Assembly: GCF_040253615.1 (NCBI RefSeq)
Contig: NZ_JBEJGY010000004.1
Location: 1,054,001-1,118,000, forward strand
DNA length: 64,000 bases
Direction: 5' to 3'
Origin: Streptomyces sp. Edi4
GTDB taxonomy: Bacteria; Actinomycetota; Actinomycetes; Streptomycetales; Streptomycetaceae
Both the position numbers and the translations under genes were made by a program. Position 1 is the first letter of the stretch, and every line of letters starts with the position of its first letter. Under the pieces are notes generated by a model, which worked only from the letters and a program-made list of their open reading frames with translations, ran no database searches and was not told where the DNA came from. Below are positions 34,422 to 43,419 of the stretch, piece after piece.

Positions 34422-36221
34422 ATGCACATTCGCGATCTTCCCTATACGGATCCGGGTGAGCCGGACGTCCGCTCGGGCCCCCGGTTTCTGTACTGGCTGG
34501 GGCGCAACCAGCTCGGCGGCCAGCTCAAGGCGCTCGGCTGGGGCCTGCTGCACCAGTGCGGCATCGCCGGTCTGCCGCTGACCGTCGGCCTCGCCGTGCA
34601 GGCGGCCGTGGACCGCTCGGGCGACCGGCTCGCGCTTGCGGCCGGCCTCAACGTGCTGCTCGGCGTGGCGATCGCGCTCGGCGAAGTGATGCTGCACCGC
34701 ACGGCCGTCAGCAACTGGATCACCTCCGCCGCCCGGGTGCAGCAGCTCCTGGCGCGCAAGGCAGCCGAGCTCGGTTCGGCGCTCACCCGGCAGGTCGCGG
34801 CGGGCGAAGTGGTCGCGGTCTCCACCGGCGACGTCGAGAAGATCGGATGGTTCGTCGAGGCGCTGTCGCGGTTCGCCGCGGCCGCCGCCGCGCTGGTGAT
34901 CATCTGTGTCGGCCTGGTGATCTACCAGCCCGCCCTCGGCGTCGTGGTCGCCATCGGCGTGCCCGTACTCGCCCTGGCCGTCCTGCCGTTGCTGCCGCAG
35001 GCGACCCGGCGAGCGGACACTCAGCGCGAAAAGGCGGGCCGGGCAACGGAGTTGGCGTCCGACACGGTCGCGGGGCTGCGCGTGCTGCGCGGCATCGGCG
35101 GCGAGGAGCTGTTCCTCGGCCGCTACCGCGAGGCCTCGCAGGAGGTCCGCCGGGCGGCCGTCCACAGCGCCCGGATGTGGTCGCTGATCTCGGCGGTCCA
35201 GGTCCTGCTGCCCGGTCTACTGCTCATCACGGTGGTCCTGTACGGCGCGCGTCTGGCGCTCGACGGGCGGATCGCGGTGGGTGAACTGGTCACCGTGTAC
35301 AGCGCGGTGACGCTGATGCTCTACCCCTTGCAGCACTTCGCGGAGATCGCGATGGCGTACTCGTTCTCGCGGCCCTCCGCGAAGCGGGCGGCGCGGGTGC
35401 TCGCGCTCCAGCGGGTCACCGACCCGGCCGGGACGCGGGCAGGGGCGCCGTCCGGGCCGCTGTCGGGCGACCTGTACGACCCGGCGAGCAAACTGCGCGC
35501 GTTGGAGGGCCGGTTCACGGCCGTGGTGTGCGGAGACCCGGACGCGGCGGGACGGCTCGCGGACCGGCTCGGCGGTCACCCCGCCGAGCCGGACGGGATG
35601 GAGTCGGTGCTGCTGGGCGGGGTGGCGCTCGACGGGCTCGCCCTCGCGGAGGCCCGCGCGGCCGTCCTCGTCCAGGACAAGGACCCGGTGCTGCTGTCGG
35701 GCACGCTGCGCGACCTGCTCGACGTACCGGCGTCCGGGCGGGTGGACGCGGCGGACGCGCTGGCGGCGGCCCAGTGCGAGGACGTACTGGACGCGCTGGC
35801 GCAGGCGTCCGTCGACGGCGGCGGGGACCCGATGGGAACCCGGATCACCGAGCGCGGCCGCTCGCTCTCCGGTGGACAGCGCCAACGGCTCGCGCTCGCG
35901 CGGTCGTTGGTGGCGGACCCCGGCGTGCTCGTCCTGGACGAGCCGACCTCGGCGGTCGACACGCACACCGAGGCGCGCGTGGCGGGCGGCATCAAGCGGC
36001 TGCGCGCCGGGCGCACGACGGTCGTGTTCACCTCATCGCCCCTGCTGCTCGACGCCGCCGAGCAGGTCGTGTTCGTGGACGGCGGCGAGGTGGCATCGGT
36101 GGGCACGCACCGCGATCTGGTCCGCACCGATGTCCGCTACCGCTCGGTGGTCACCCGCGAGACGCACGAGGAGCCGAAGGCAGTGTCTTGGACCCTGGAG
36201 AAAGTGGAGGAGTCGGCATGA
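34422..36221 (+). CDS. ABC exporter subunit A with degenerate Walker A
   Basis: A 599-residue half-transporter: six helices (about 40-320), then an ATPase domain. The Walker A position reads CGDPDAAGRL instead of GxxGxGK(S/T), and the H-loop His is replaced (VVFTSSP instead of the usual AHR). In contrast the signature LSGGQRQR and Walker B VLVLDEPTSAVD are perfect. This is the pattern of the half that supplies only the signature for the working ATP site in asymmetric exporters. It overlaps its partner gene by 4 bp (ATGA). Start ATG 34422 (MHIRDLPYTDPGEPD). Confidence 0.9.
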   Translation: MHIRDLPYTDPGEPDVRSGPRFLYWLGRNQLGGQLKALGWGLLHQCGIAGLPLTVGLAVQAAVDRSGDRLALAAGLNVLLGVAIALGEVMLHRTAVSNWITSAARVQQLLARKAAELGSALTRQVAAGEVVAVSTGDVEKIGWFVEALSRFAAAAAALVIICVGLVIYQPALGVVVAIGVPVLALAVLPLLPQATRRADTQREKAGRATELASDTVAGLRVLRGIGGEELFLGRYREASQEVRRAAVHSARMWSLISAVQVLLPGLLLITVVLYGARLALDGRIAVGELVTVYSAVTLMLYPLQHFAEIAMAYSFSRPSAKRAARVLALQRVTDPAGTRAGAPSGPLSGDLYDPASKLRALEGRFTAVVCGDPDAAGRLADRLGGHPAEPDGMESVLLGGVALDGLALAEARAAVLVQDKDPVLLSGTLRDLLDVPASGRVDAADALAAAQCEDVLDALAQASVDGGGDPMGTRITERGRSLSGGQRQRLALARSLVADPGVLVLDEPTSAVDTHTEARVAGGIKRLRAGRTTVVFTSSPLLLDAAEQVVFVDGGEVASVGTHRDLVRTDVRYRSVVTRETHEEPKAVSWTLEKVEESA

Positions 36222-37999
36222 TCGGCGTGGCGGTACCGGAGTACGACCCGGCGGCCCCGCAGTCGGCCACCACCCTGCCGGTGGGCACTCCGGCGACGGT
36301 GCGCTCCTACGCGCGCGAACTTCTGCGGCGCCACCGCGCGGCCTTCGCCGTGCTGATCGGGGCCAACGCCGTCGCCGTGATCGCGTCCATGGCCGGTCCC
36401 TATCTGCTCGGCGGCGTCGTCGAGGACCTGTCGACAGGGGTCCGTGACCTCCATCTGGGGCGCGTGGCGGCCCTGTTCGCGGTGGCGCTGATCATCCAGG
36501 CGGTGTTCGTCCGGACGGTCCGGCTGCGCGGCGGCATGCTCGGCGAGGAGATGCTGGCCGATCTGCGCGAGGACTTCCTGGTGCGAGCGGTCGGGCTGCC
36601 GCCCGGCGTGCTCGAACGGGCGGGCACGGGCGATCTGTTGTCCCGGGTCACCACGGACATCGACCGGCTCGCCAACGCGATGCGCGAGGCGGTGCCGCAG
36701 CTGGCCATCGGCGTGGTGTGGGCGGCGCTGCTGCTCGGCGCGCTGGGCGTCACGGCTCCCCCGCTCGCCCTCGCGGTCCTGATCGCGCTGCCGGTGCTCG
36801 TGACGGGCTGCCGCTGGTACTTCCGGCGGGCGCCGTCCGCCTACCGCTCGGAGGCCGCCGGGTACGCGGCGGTCGCCTCCGCCCTGACCGAGACGGTCGA
36901 CGCCGGGCGCACCATCGAGGCGCACCGCCTGGGCGCGCGCCGCGTCGCGCTCTCGGACCGGCGCGTCAAGGAGTGGACGGCCTGGGAGCGGTACACCCTG
37001 TTCCTGCGCTCGGTGCTGTTCCCCGTGGTCAGCGTCACGCACATGATGATCATGGTGTCGGTGCTGACCATCGGCGGGGTCTTCGTCCTCAAGGACTGGA
37101 TGACAGTGGGCCAGCTCACCACGGGCGCCCTGCTCGCCCAGATGCTGGTCGAGCCGGTCGGGCTCATCCTGCGCTGGTACGACGAGCTCCAGGAGGCGCA
37201 GGTCTCGCTCGGGCGCCTGGTCGGGGTGCGGGAGATCGAGCCAGGCGCGGGCGACGCGGGGGTGCGGCCGAGGGGGCGGCACGTCGAGGCGGACCAGGTG
37301 CGATTCGGCTACCGCGAAGGGGTGGACGTCCTGCACGAGGTCTCCCTCTCGGTGGCCCCGGGCTCCCGGGTCGCCCTGGTCGGTCCTTCCGGAGCGGGCA
37401 AGTCGACTCTTGGGCGGCTGATGGCCGGGATCTACGCGCCGCGCGCCGGCCGGGTCACCCTCGGCGCGGCCGAGCTGTCACGGATGCCGGCGGAGCGGGT
37501 GCGCGAACATGTGGCGCTGGTCAACCAGGAGCACCACGTCTTCGTGGGCTCGCTCCGCGACAATCTGCTGCTCGCGCGTACCGGCGCCGAGGACGCCGAG
37601 CTGTGGGCGGCGCTCGGGGCGGTCGACGCGGACGGGTGGGCGCGCGGGCTCGACGACGGGCTCGCCACGGAGGTCGGCTCCGGCGGTCATGCGCTGACCC
37701 CGGCGCAGGCCCAGCAGATCGCCCTGGCCCGCCTGGTCCTCGCGGACCCGCACACGCTGGTCCTGGACGAGGCGACGTCCCTGCTCGACCCGCGCGCGGC
37801 CCGCCATCTGGAACGTTCGCTGGCCCGCGTCCTGGACGGCCGTACGGTCGTGGCGATCGCCCACCGCCTGCACACCGCGCACGACGCGGACGTCATCGCG
37901 GTGGTGGAGCGGGGCCGGATCGTGGAGCTGGGCAGCCACGAGGAGCTGGTGGCGGCGGGCGGGGCGTATGCGGGGCTGTGGCAATCCTGGCACGGATAG
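36218..37999 (+). CDS. ABC exporter subunit B with degenerate signature motif
   Basis: A 593-residue partner half-transporter. Walker A GPSGAGKST, Walker B TLVLDEATSLLD and H-loop IAHRLHT are canonical, but the signature reads LTPAQAQQ rather than LSGGQ. Combined with subunit A, one composite site is fully canonical (B's Walker A with A's signature) and the other doubly degenerate. This complementarity strongly indicates an obligate heterodimer like TM287/288 or BmrCD. The substrate is unknown. The genes start downstream of the divergent PNGase A-like gene. Confidence 0.92.
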   Translation: MIGVAVPEYDPAAPQSATTLPVGTPATVRSYARELLRRHRAAFAVLIGANAVAVIASMAGPYLLGGVVEDLSTGVRDLHLGRVAALFAVALIIQAVFVRTVRLRGGMLGEEMLADLREDFLVRAVGLPPGVLERAGTGDLLSRVTTDIDRLANAMREAVPQLAIGVVWAALLLGALGVTAPPLALAVLIALPVLVTGCRWYFRRAPSAYRSEAAGYAAVASALTETVDAGRTIEAHRLGARRVALSDRRVKEWTAWERYTLFLRSVLFPVVSVTHMMIMVSVLTIGGVFVLKDWMTVGQLTTGALLAQMLVEPVGLILRWYDELQEAQVSLGRLVGVREIEPGAGDAGVRPRGRHVEADQVRFGYREGVDVLHEVSLSVAPGSRVALVGPSGAGKSTLGRLMAGIYAPRAGRVTLGAAELSRMPAERVREHVALVNQEHHVFVGSLRDNLLLARTGAEDAELWAALGAVDADGWARGLDDGLATEVGSGGHALTPAQAQQIALARLVLADPHTLVLDEATSLLDPRAARHLERSLARVLDGRTVVAIAHRLHTAHDADVIAVVERGRIVELGSHEELVAAGGAYAGLWQSWHG

Positions 38000-38428
38000 C
38001 CTGCGGCGCGCGGCAGCCCAGCCCCGCGCGCGCCGACCCGGGTTTCCCCCGCGGGGGGGCGGGTGGCGGGGCCCTTCGGCGCCCCCTACCCGCGAGCCGC
38101 GTGTGGCCGGGGCCCCGGCTCCCCTTTCCCCGCGGGTCGCGTGTAGCGGGGGCCCTCCGGCTCCCCTTCGCCGCAGGCCACACGTGGCTGGTCTCGCAGT
38201 TCCCCGCGCCCCCAAGGGGTCGCGTGCTGCCCGGCCGGGATCTGCCCGAAGGCCAGCCGTGAAGGGGCGCGGGGAACTGCGCGAACGGCCCCGCACCGCC
38301 CGCAGACAAAACACCACACCGAACCTGCCCGAAGGCCAGCCCTAAAGGGGCGCGGGGAACCGCGCGACCAGCCCCGCACACGGCCACGGCGTGAATGGGC
38401 GGACCCGTCGCCCGGACCGGCGCGGGGG
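38000..38428. repeat. Intergenic repeat region with Streptomyces-type GC-rich elements
   Basis: 429 bp without a gene. Two direct copies of a ~44-bp unit (38242-38286 and 38325-38368) begin CTGCCCGAAGGCCAGCC and contain AGGGGCGCGGGGAACTGCGC or a one-base variant. An opposite-orientation relative lies at 38191-38213. Upstream, two copies of a CGCGTGT(G/A)GC...GGCTCCCCTT unit occur at about 38098-38170. Strong hairpins form throughout, and some probably terminate the exporter transcript. Confidence 0.8.
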
Positions 38429-39220
38429 TCAGATGAAGTTCAGGGCGCCCGCCGCGCCCACCCCGCCAAGGATCATGAACACCGGCATCAACACCTTCAG
38501 CTCCACCCAGCTCCCCGCACGGAACCGCATCCCCTTCGGCGGCCCCAGCGGAGCCCACCGCTTGCGGCCGAGCGGGATCGGCCACAGGATCGGGCAGCCC
38601 GAGACCGTCAGGGCGTCACCGATGTCGTGGACGAGGGCGCCCAGGACGATGGGCAGGCCCAGCCACAGGTACTCCTGGCCGGGGCCGGAGAAGAGCCAGT
38701 CCGAGCCGTTGCCCGGCTCGTCGAGCACCCCCGCCAGGATCCACGCGCTGGTCCCGCCGAGCAGCCACACCAGCACATCGCTGGAGACCCGCGCGGCCCG
38801 CCACAGCAGCCCCTCCACCGCGAGGACCAGATGGACGAAGAGGATGCCGAGCACCGCCCACCGGCCGCCGAACACCGCCGCCGCCGAGGCACCCGCCCCG
38901 ATCAGGACGGCCCACAGCCACGTGTGGGTCAGCGTACGGTGACCGCCGTTGCGCCGGGGGTCGCCGGGCCCTCGGGTCGCTTTGTAGACCGCGTGCGAGA
39001 GGTCGTCGACGATCCCGCACAGCGCCTTGGACACCGGCCCGAACGCGCGCGAGATGGTCGCCGACTTGTGGTCCAGGTCGGGCGCGAGCGCCGCGCCCGC
39101 CGTGATCAGGGCGCCCACGGCGAGCACCGGCCACGGCATGGGGTGCCCCCAGGCAGCGGCAGCGGCGCCCACCCCGAGCCAGGCCGCGGCCCCCGACAGT
39201 GAGTGCGCTGGTCCCATCAT
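38429..39220 (-). CDS. YdjM-like inner-membrane metal-dependent hydrolase
   Basis: A 263-residue membrane protein of the YdjM/DUF457 family with about five helices. Typical family motifs: an N-terminal MMGPAHSLSGAAAW with a His, a DLDHKSATISR block and a GGHRTLTHTWLW block; the His/Asp residues are proposed metal ligands. A later HDIGDALTVSGCPILWP block is also characteristic. Function remains undefined, although an E. coli relative is LexA-regulated. It is divergent from a helicase gene. Two adjacent Met codons leave the start uncertain by one residue. Confidence 0.85.
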   Translation of the reverse strand: MMGPAHSLSGAAAWLGVGAAAAAWGHPMPWPVLAVGALITAGAALAPDLDHKSATISRAFGPVSKALCGIVDDLSHAVYKATRGPGDPRRNGGHRTLTHTWLWAVLIGAGASAAAVFGGRWAVLGILFVHLVLAVEGLLWRAARVSSDVLVWLLGGTSAWILAGVLDEPGNGSDWLFSGPGQEYLWLGLPIVLGALVHDIGDALTVSGCPILWPIPLGRKRWAPLGPPKGMRFRAGSWVELKVLMPVFMILGGVGAAGALNFI

Positions 39221-39375
39221 GGCCGTGCCCCGCCCCATTCCTCTTGCTCGTACGCACAGTTGACGCACAGGTGACGGCCCGTCCGTGGACGGGCCGAGCT
39301 GGCAGCCTACCCGCGATGATCTTCGCGCCGGCGGCCGGTTCCCGCTTCCGGTGCCGGGGCAGGCAAGATGGGGGC

Positions 39376-41889
39376 GTGACCCTTATCGATCAGCTGCCGC
39401 CGAGTGCCGACCCCGATGCCCTTTTCGAGGCCTTCTCCACCTGGGCCGAGGAGCGGGGCATCACCCTGTACCCGGCCCAGGAGGAGGCGCTGATCGAGGT
39501 CGTGTCCGGGGCGAACGTCATCCTGTCCACCCCCACCGGCTCGGGAAAGAGCCTGGTCGCGGCGGGTGCGCACTTCGCGGCCCTGGCCCGGGACGAGGTC
39601 ACGTTCTACACCGCGCCGATCAAGGCGCTGGTCTCGGAGAAGTTCTTCGACCTGTGCAAGCTCTTCGGCACCGAGAACGTCGGCATGCTCACCGGTGACG
39701 CCTCCGTCAACGCGGACGCGCCCGTCATCTGCTGCACCGCCGAGGTGCTGGCCTCCATCGCGCTGCGCGACGGCAAGTACGCCGACATCGGCCAGGTCGT
39801 GATGGACGAGTTCCACTTCTACGCCGAGGCCGACCGGGGCTGGGCCTGGCAGATCCCGATCCTGGAGCTCCCCCAGGCCCAGTTCGTCCTGATGTCGGCC
39901 ACCCTCGGTGACGTCTCGATGTTCGAGAAGGACCTCACGCGCCGCACCGGCCGCGAGACGGCCGTGGTCCGCTCGGCGACCCGGCCCGTGCCGCTGTCGT
40001 ACGAGTATGTGACGACGCCGATCACCGAGACGCTGACCGAGCTCCTTGAGACCCGGCAGTCGCCCGTCTACATCGTGCACTTCACGCAGGCGCAGGCGGT
40101 CGAGCGCGCGCAGTCGCTCATGTCGATCAACATGTGTACGCGCGAGGAGAAGGACAAGATCGCCGACCTGATCGGAAACTTCCGCTTCACCACCAAGTTC
40201 GGCCAGAACCTGTCTCGTTATGTGCGCCACGGCATCGGCGTGCACCACGCGGGGATGCTGCCCAAGTACCGCCGCCTAGTCGAGAAGCTGGCCCAGGCGG
40301 GCCTTTTGAAGGTCATCTGCGGTACGGACACGCTGGGCGTGGGCGTCAACGTACCCATCCGTACGGTGCTGTTCACGGCGCTCACCAAGTACGACGGCAC
40401 CCGCGTGCGCACCCTGCGGGCGCGCGAGTTCCACCAGATCGCGGGCCGCGCCGGGCGGGCCGGGTTCGACACCGCCGGGTTCGTGGTGGCGCAGGCTCCC
40501 GAGCACGTCATCGAGAACGAGAAGGCGCTCGCCAAGGCGGGCGACGACCCGAAGAAGCGCCGCAAGGTGGTCCGCAAGAAGGCGCCCGAGGGATTCGTGG
40601 CCTGGTCGGACACCACCTTCGAGAAGCTGATCGCCTCCGAGCCCGAGCCGCTGACCTCACGCTTCCGCGTCACCAACATCATGCTGCTCTCGGTGATCGC
40701 CCGGCCGGGCAATGCCTTCGAGGCGATGCGCCACCTCCTTGAGGACAATCACGAGCCGCGCAAGGCACAGCTGCGGCACATCCGCCGGGCCATCGCGATC
40801 TACCGCTCGCTGCTGGACGGCGGTGTGGTGGAGCAGCTGGAGACCCCCGACGCGGAGGGCCGCACCATCCGGCTCACCGTCGACCTCCAGCAGGACTTCG
40901 CCCTGAACCAGCCGCTGTCCACGTTCGCGCTGGCCGCCTTCGACCTCCTGGACCCCGAGTCGCCGTCCTACGCGCTCGACATGGTCTCGGTCGTCGAGTC
41001 CACGCTCGACGATCCGCGCCAGATCCTCGCCGCGATGCAGAACAAGGCGCGCGGCGAGGCCGTCGGGCAGATGAAGGCGGACGGCGTCGAGTACGAGGAG
41101 CGCATGGAGCGGCTTCAGGACATCTCGTACCCCAAGCCGCTGGAAGAGCTCCTGTGGCACGCCTACAACGTGTACAAGACCTCGCACCCGTGGGTCGGCG
41201 ACCACCCCGTCTCGCCGAAGTCCGTCATCCGCGACATGTACGAACGGGCGCTCACCTTCACGGAGTTCACCTCCTGGTACGAGCTGGCGCGTACCGAAGG
41301 CATCGTCCTGCGCTATCTGGCGAGCGCGTACAAGGCGCTCGACCACACCATCCCGGACGACCTCAAGACCGAGGACCTGGAGGACCTGATCGCCTGGCTC
41401 GGCGAGATGGTGCGCCAGGTGGACTCCTCGCTCCTGGACGAGTGGGAGCAGCTGGCCAACCCCGAGGTGCAGACCGCCGAGGAGGCGCAGGAGAAGGCCG
41501 ACGAAGTCAAGCCGGTCACGGCCAACGCCCGCGCCTTCCGTGTCCTTGTGCGCAACGCGATGTTCCGCCGGGTGGAGCTCGCGGCGTTGGACAACGTCGA
41601 CGCGCTGGGTGAGATGGACGCGGAGTCGGGCTGGGACGCGGACGCGTGGGGCGAGGCGATGGACGCGTACTGGGACGAGTACGACGACCTCGGCACCGGC
41701 CCCGACGCGCGCGGCCCCAAGCTCCTGTCCATCGAGGAGGACGCGGCGCACGGGCTGTGGCGCGTCCGTCAGGCCTTCGCCGACCCGAACGGCGACCATG
41801 GCTGGGGCATCAGCGCCGAGGTCGACCTCGCGGCCTCCGACGAGGAGGGCCGCGCGGTGATCCGGGTGAAGGACGTTGGCGAGCTGTGA
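39376..41889 (+). CDS. Ski2-like DEAD/DEAH-box RNA helicase
   Basis: An 837-residue superfamily 2 helicase. Motif I STPTGSGKS, motif Ia TAPIKALVSEKF, motif II DEFH, motif III SATLGD, and motif VI QIAGRAGRAGFD are intact. The C-terminal ~350 residues are the helical region common to actinobacterial Ski2-like helicases. It probably unwinds or remodels RNA. The GTG at 39376 (VTLIDQLPPSADPD) fits the family start; longer in-frame starts overlap the promoter region. Followed 22 bp later by tesB. Confidence 0.93.
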   Translation: MTLIDQLPPSADPDALFEAFSTWAEERGITLYPAQEEALIEVVSGANVILSTPTGSGKSLVAAGAHFAALARDEVTFYTAPIKALVSEKFFDLCKLFGTENVGMLTGDASVNADAPVICCTAEVLASIALRDGKYADIGQVVMDEFHFYAEADRGWAWQIPILELPQAQFVLMSATLGDVSMFEKDLTRRTGRETAVVRSATRPVPLSYEYVTTPITETLTELLETRQSPVYIVHFTQAQAVERAQSLMSINMCTREEKDKIADLIGNFRFTTKFGQNLSRYVRHGIGVHHAGMLPKYRRLVEKLAQAGLLKVICGTDTLGVGVNVPIRTVLFTALTKYDGTRVRTLRAREFHQIAGRAGRAGFDTAGFVVAQAPEHVIENEKALAKAGDDPKKRRKVVRKKAPEGFVAWSDTTFEKLIASEPEPLTSRFRVTNIMLLSVIARPGNAFEAMRHLLEDNHEPRKAQLRHIRRAIAIYRSLLDGGVVEQLETPDAEGRTIRLTVDLQQDFALNQPLSTFALAAFDLLDPESPSYALDMVSVVESTLDDPRQILAAMQNKARGEAVGQMKADGVEYEERMERLQDISYPKPLEELLWHAYNVYKTSHPWVGDHPVSPKSVIRDMYERALTFTEFTSWYELARTEGIVLRYLASAYKALDHTIPDDLKTEDLEDLIAWLGEMVRQVDSSLLDEWEQLANPEVQTAEEAQEKADEVKPVTANARAFRVLVRNAMFRRVELAALDNVDALGEMDAESGWDADAWGEAMDAYWDEYDDLGTGPDARGPKLLSIEEDAAHGLWRVRQAFADPNGDHGWGISAEVDLAASDEEGRAVIRVKDVGEL

Positions 41890-41911
41890 TCACGAAGTGG
41901 AGCCGCACCCC

Positions 41912-42826
41912 ATGACGGAACCCATGACGGAGTCCCTGCCGAACCCGGCCGAAAGACTCGTCGATCTGCTCGACCTCGAACAGATCGAGGTGAACATCTT
42001 CCGTGGCCGCAGTCCCCAGGAATCCCTCCAGCGGGTCTTCGGCGGCCAGGTCGCGGGCCAGGCGCTCGTCGCGGCCGGGCGCACCACGGACGGCGAGCGG
42101 CCGGTGCACTCGCTGCACGCCTACTTCCTGCGGCCCGGCCGCCCCGGCGTGCCGATCGTGTACCAGGTCGAGCGGGTCCGCGACGGGCGGTCCTTCACCA
42201 CGCGCCGGGTCACCGCCGTGCAGCAGGGCCGCACGATCTTCACCCTGACCGCGTCCTTCCACCGCCCGGAATCCGGCAGCATCGAGCACCAGCTCCCGCC
42301 GCGTCTCGACTTCCCCGAGCCGGAGTCGCTGCCCACCGTCAGCGACGAGATCCGCGAGCATCTGGGGGCGCTGCCCGAGGCGCTTGAGCGGATGGCGCGC
42401 CGCCAGCCGTTCGACATCCGCTACGTGGACCGGCTGCGCTGGACGCCCGGGGAGATCAAGGACGCCGATCCGCGCAGCGCGGTCTGGATGCGGGCGGTCG
42501 GCCCGCTCGGCGACGACCCGCTGGTGCACACCTGCGCGCTGACCTACGCGAGCGACATGACGCTCCTGGACGCGGTGCGCATCCCGGTCGAGCCGCTGTG
42601 GGGGCCGCGCGGCTTCGACATGGCCTCGCTCGACCACGCGATGTGGTTCCACCGGCCCTTCCGCGCGGACGAGTGGTTCCTGTACGACCAGGAGTCCCCG
42701 GTCTCCACGGGCGGGCGGGGTCTTGCCCGGGGCCGGATCTACAACCGCGCGGGCGAACTGCTGGTGTCGGTGGTCCAGGAAGGCCTCTTCCGTCCCCTGC
42801 CCCCCACCGACGCCACCGACGCCTGA
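41912..42826 (+). CDS. tesB: Acyl-CoA thioesterase II
   Basis: A 304-residue double-hotdog thioesterase that hydrolyses medium and long-chain acyl-CoA. Typical TesB features: FGGQVAGQALVAAGRT near residue 45, HSLHAYFLRPG, the second-hotdog LDHAMWFHRPFRADEWFLY and the C-terminal SVVQEGLFR. ATG 41912 follows GTGGAG; ATG 41924 is an alternative. Probably cotranscribed with the helicase and the glutathione peroxidase gene. Confidence 0.95.
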   Translation: MTEPMTESLPNPAERLVDLLDLEQIEVNIFRGRSPQESLQRVFGGQVAGQALVAAGRTTDGERPVHSLHAYFLRPGRPGVPIVYQVERVRDGRSFTTRRVTAVQQGRTIFTLTASFHRPESGSIEHQLPPRLDFPEPESLPTVSDEIREHLGALPEALERMARRQPFDIRYVDRLRWTPGEIKDADPRSAVWMRAVGPLGDDPLVHTCALTYASDMTLLDAVRIPVEPLWGPRGFDMASLDHAMWFHRPFRADEWFLYDQESPVSTGGRGLARGRIYNRAGELLVSVVQEGLFRPLPPTDATDA

Positions 42827-42857
42827 TCAACTCACCTTTCCCCAGAAGGAGTTACCC

Positions 42858-43352
42858 ATGAGCATGAGCCTGTACGACATCCCGCTGCGCACCCTGACCG
42901 GCGAGCCGGCCTCGCTCGCCGACTACAAGGGCCGGGCCGTGCTCGTGGTCAACGTGGCGTCCCAGTGCGGCCTGACCCCGCAGTACGCGGGCCTTGAGCG
43001 GCTGCAACAGCAGTACGGCGAGCGGGGCCTGACGGTGCTCGGCGTGCCGTGCAACCAGTTCGGCGGCCAGGAGCCCGGCAGCGCCGAGGAGATCGGCACG
43101 TTCTGCTCGGCGACGTACGGCGTGACCTTCCCGCTCCTGGAGAAGACCGACGTGAACGGCGAGGGCCGCCACCCGCTCTACGCGGAGCTCACGAAGACGG
43201 CGGACGCCGACGGCAAGGCCGGCGACATCCAGTGGAACTTCGAGAAGTTCCTGCTCTCCCCGCAGGGCGAGGTGGCCGCGCGCATTCGCCCCCGCACCGA
43301 GCCGGAGGCCCCCGAGGTCATCACCCTCATCGAGGCCAACCTTCCGGCCTGA
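42858..43352 (+). CDS. Glutathione peroxidase-family thiol peroxidase
   Basis: A 164-residue GPx-like peroxidase that reduces peroxides, probably using thioredoxin or mycothiol since actinomycetes lack glutathione. Catalytic residues are visible: Cys in NVASQCGLTPQY, Gln in GVPCNQFGGQEPG, and Trp/Asn in IQWNFEKFL. Length is standard. Ribosome-binding site AGAAGGAG precedes the ATG. Last gene before a shared terminator with the convergent acyl-CoA dehydrogenase. Confidence 0.94.
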   Translation: MSMSLYDIPLRTLTGEPASLADYKGRAVLVVNVASQCGLTPQYAGLERLQQQYGERGLTVLGVPCNQFGGQEPGSAEEIGTFCSATYGVTFPLLEKTDVNGEGRHPLYAELTKTADADGKAGDIQWNFEKFLLSPQGEVAARIRPRTEPEAPEVITLIEANLPA

Positions 43353-43371
43353 TCAGCTTTCACGACGCACG

Positions 43372-43404
43372 GGCGCCCCGCCCTCGGACCGAGGACGGGG
43401 CGCC
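43372..43404. terminator. Bidirectional terminator between gpx-like gene and acyl-CoA dehydrogenase
   Basis: GGCGCCCCGCCCTCGG and CCGAGGACGGGGCGCC pair at 15 of 16 positions around one base; the innermost pairs must open to form the loop. It is centred in the 67-bp convergent gap. Confidence 0.8.
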
Positions 43405-43419
43405 TTCACGTGCCGGCGG

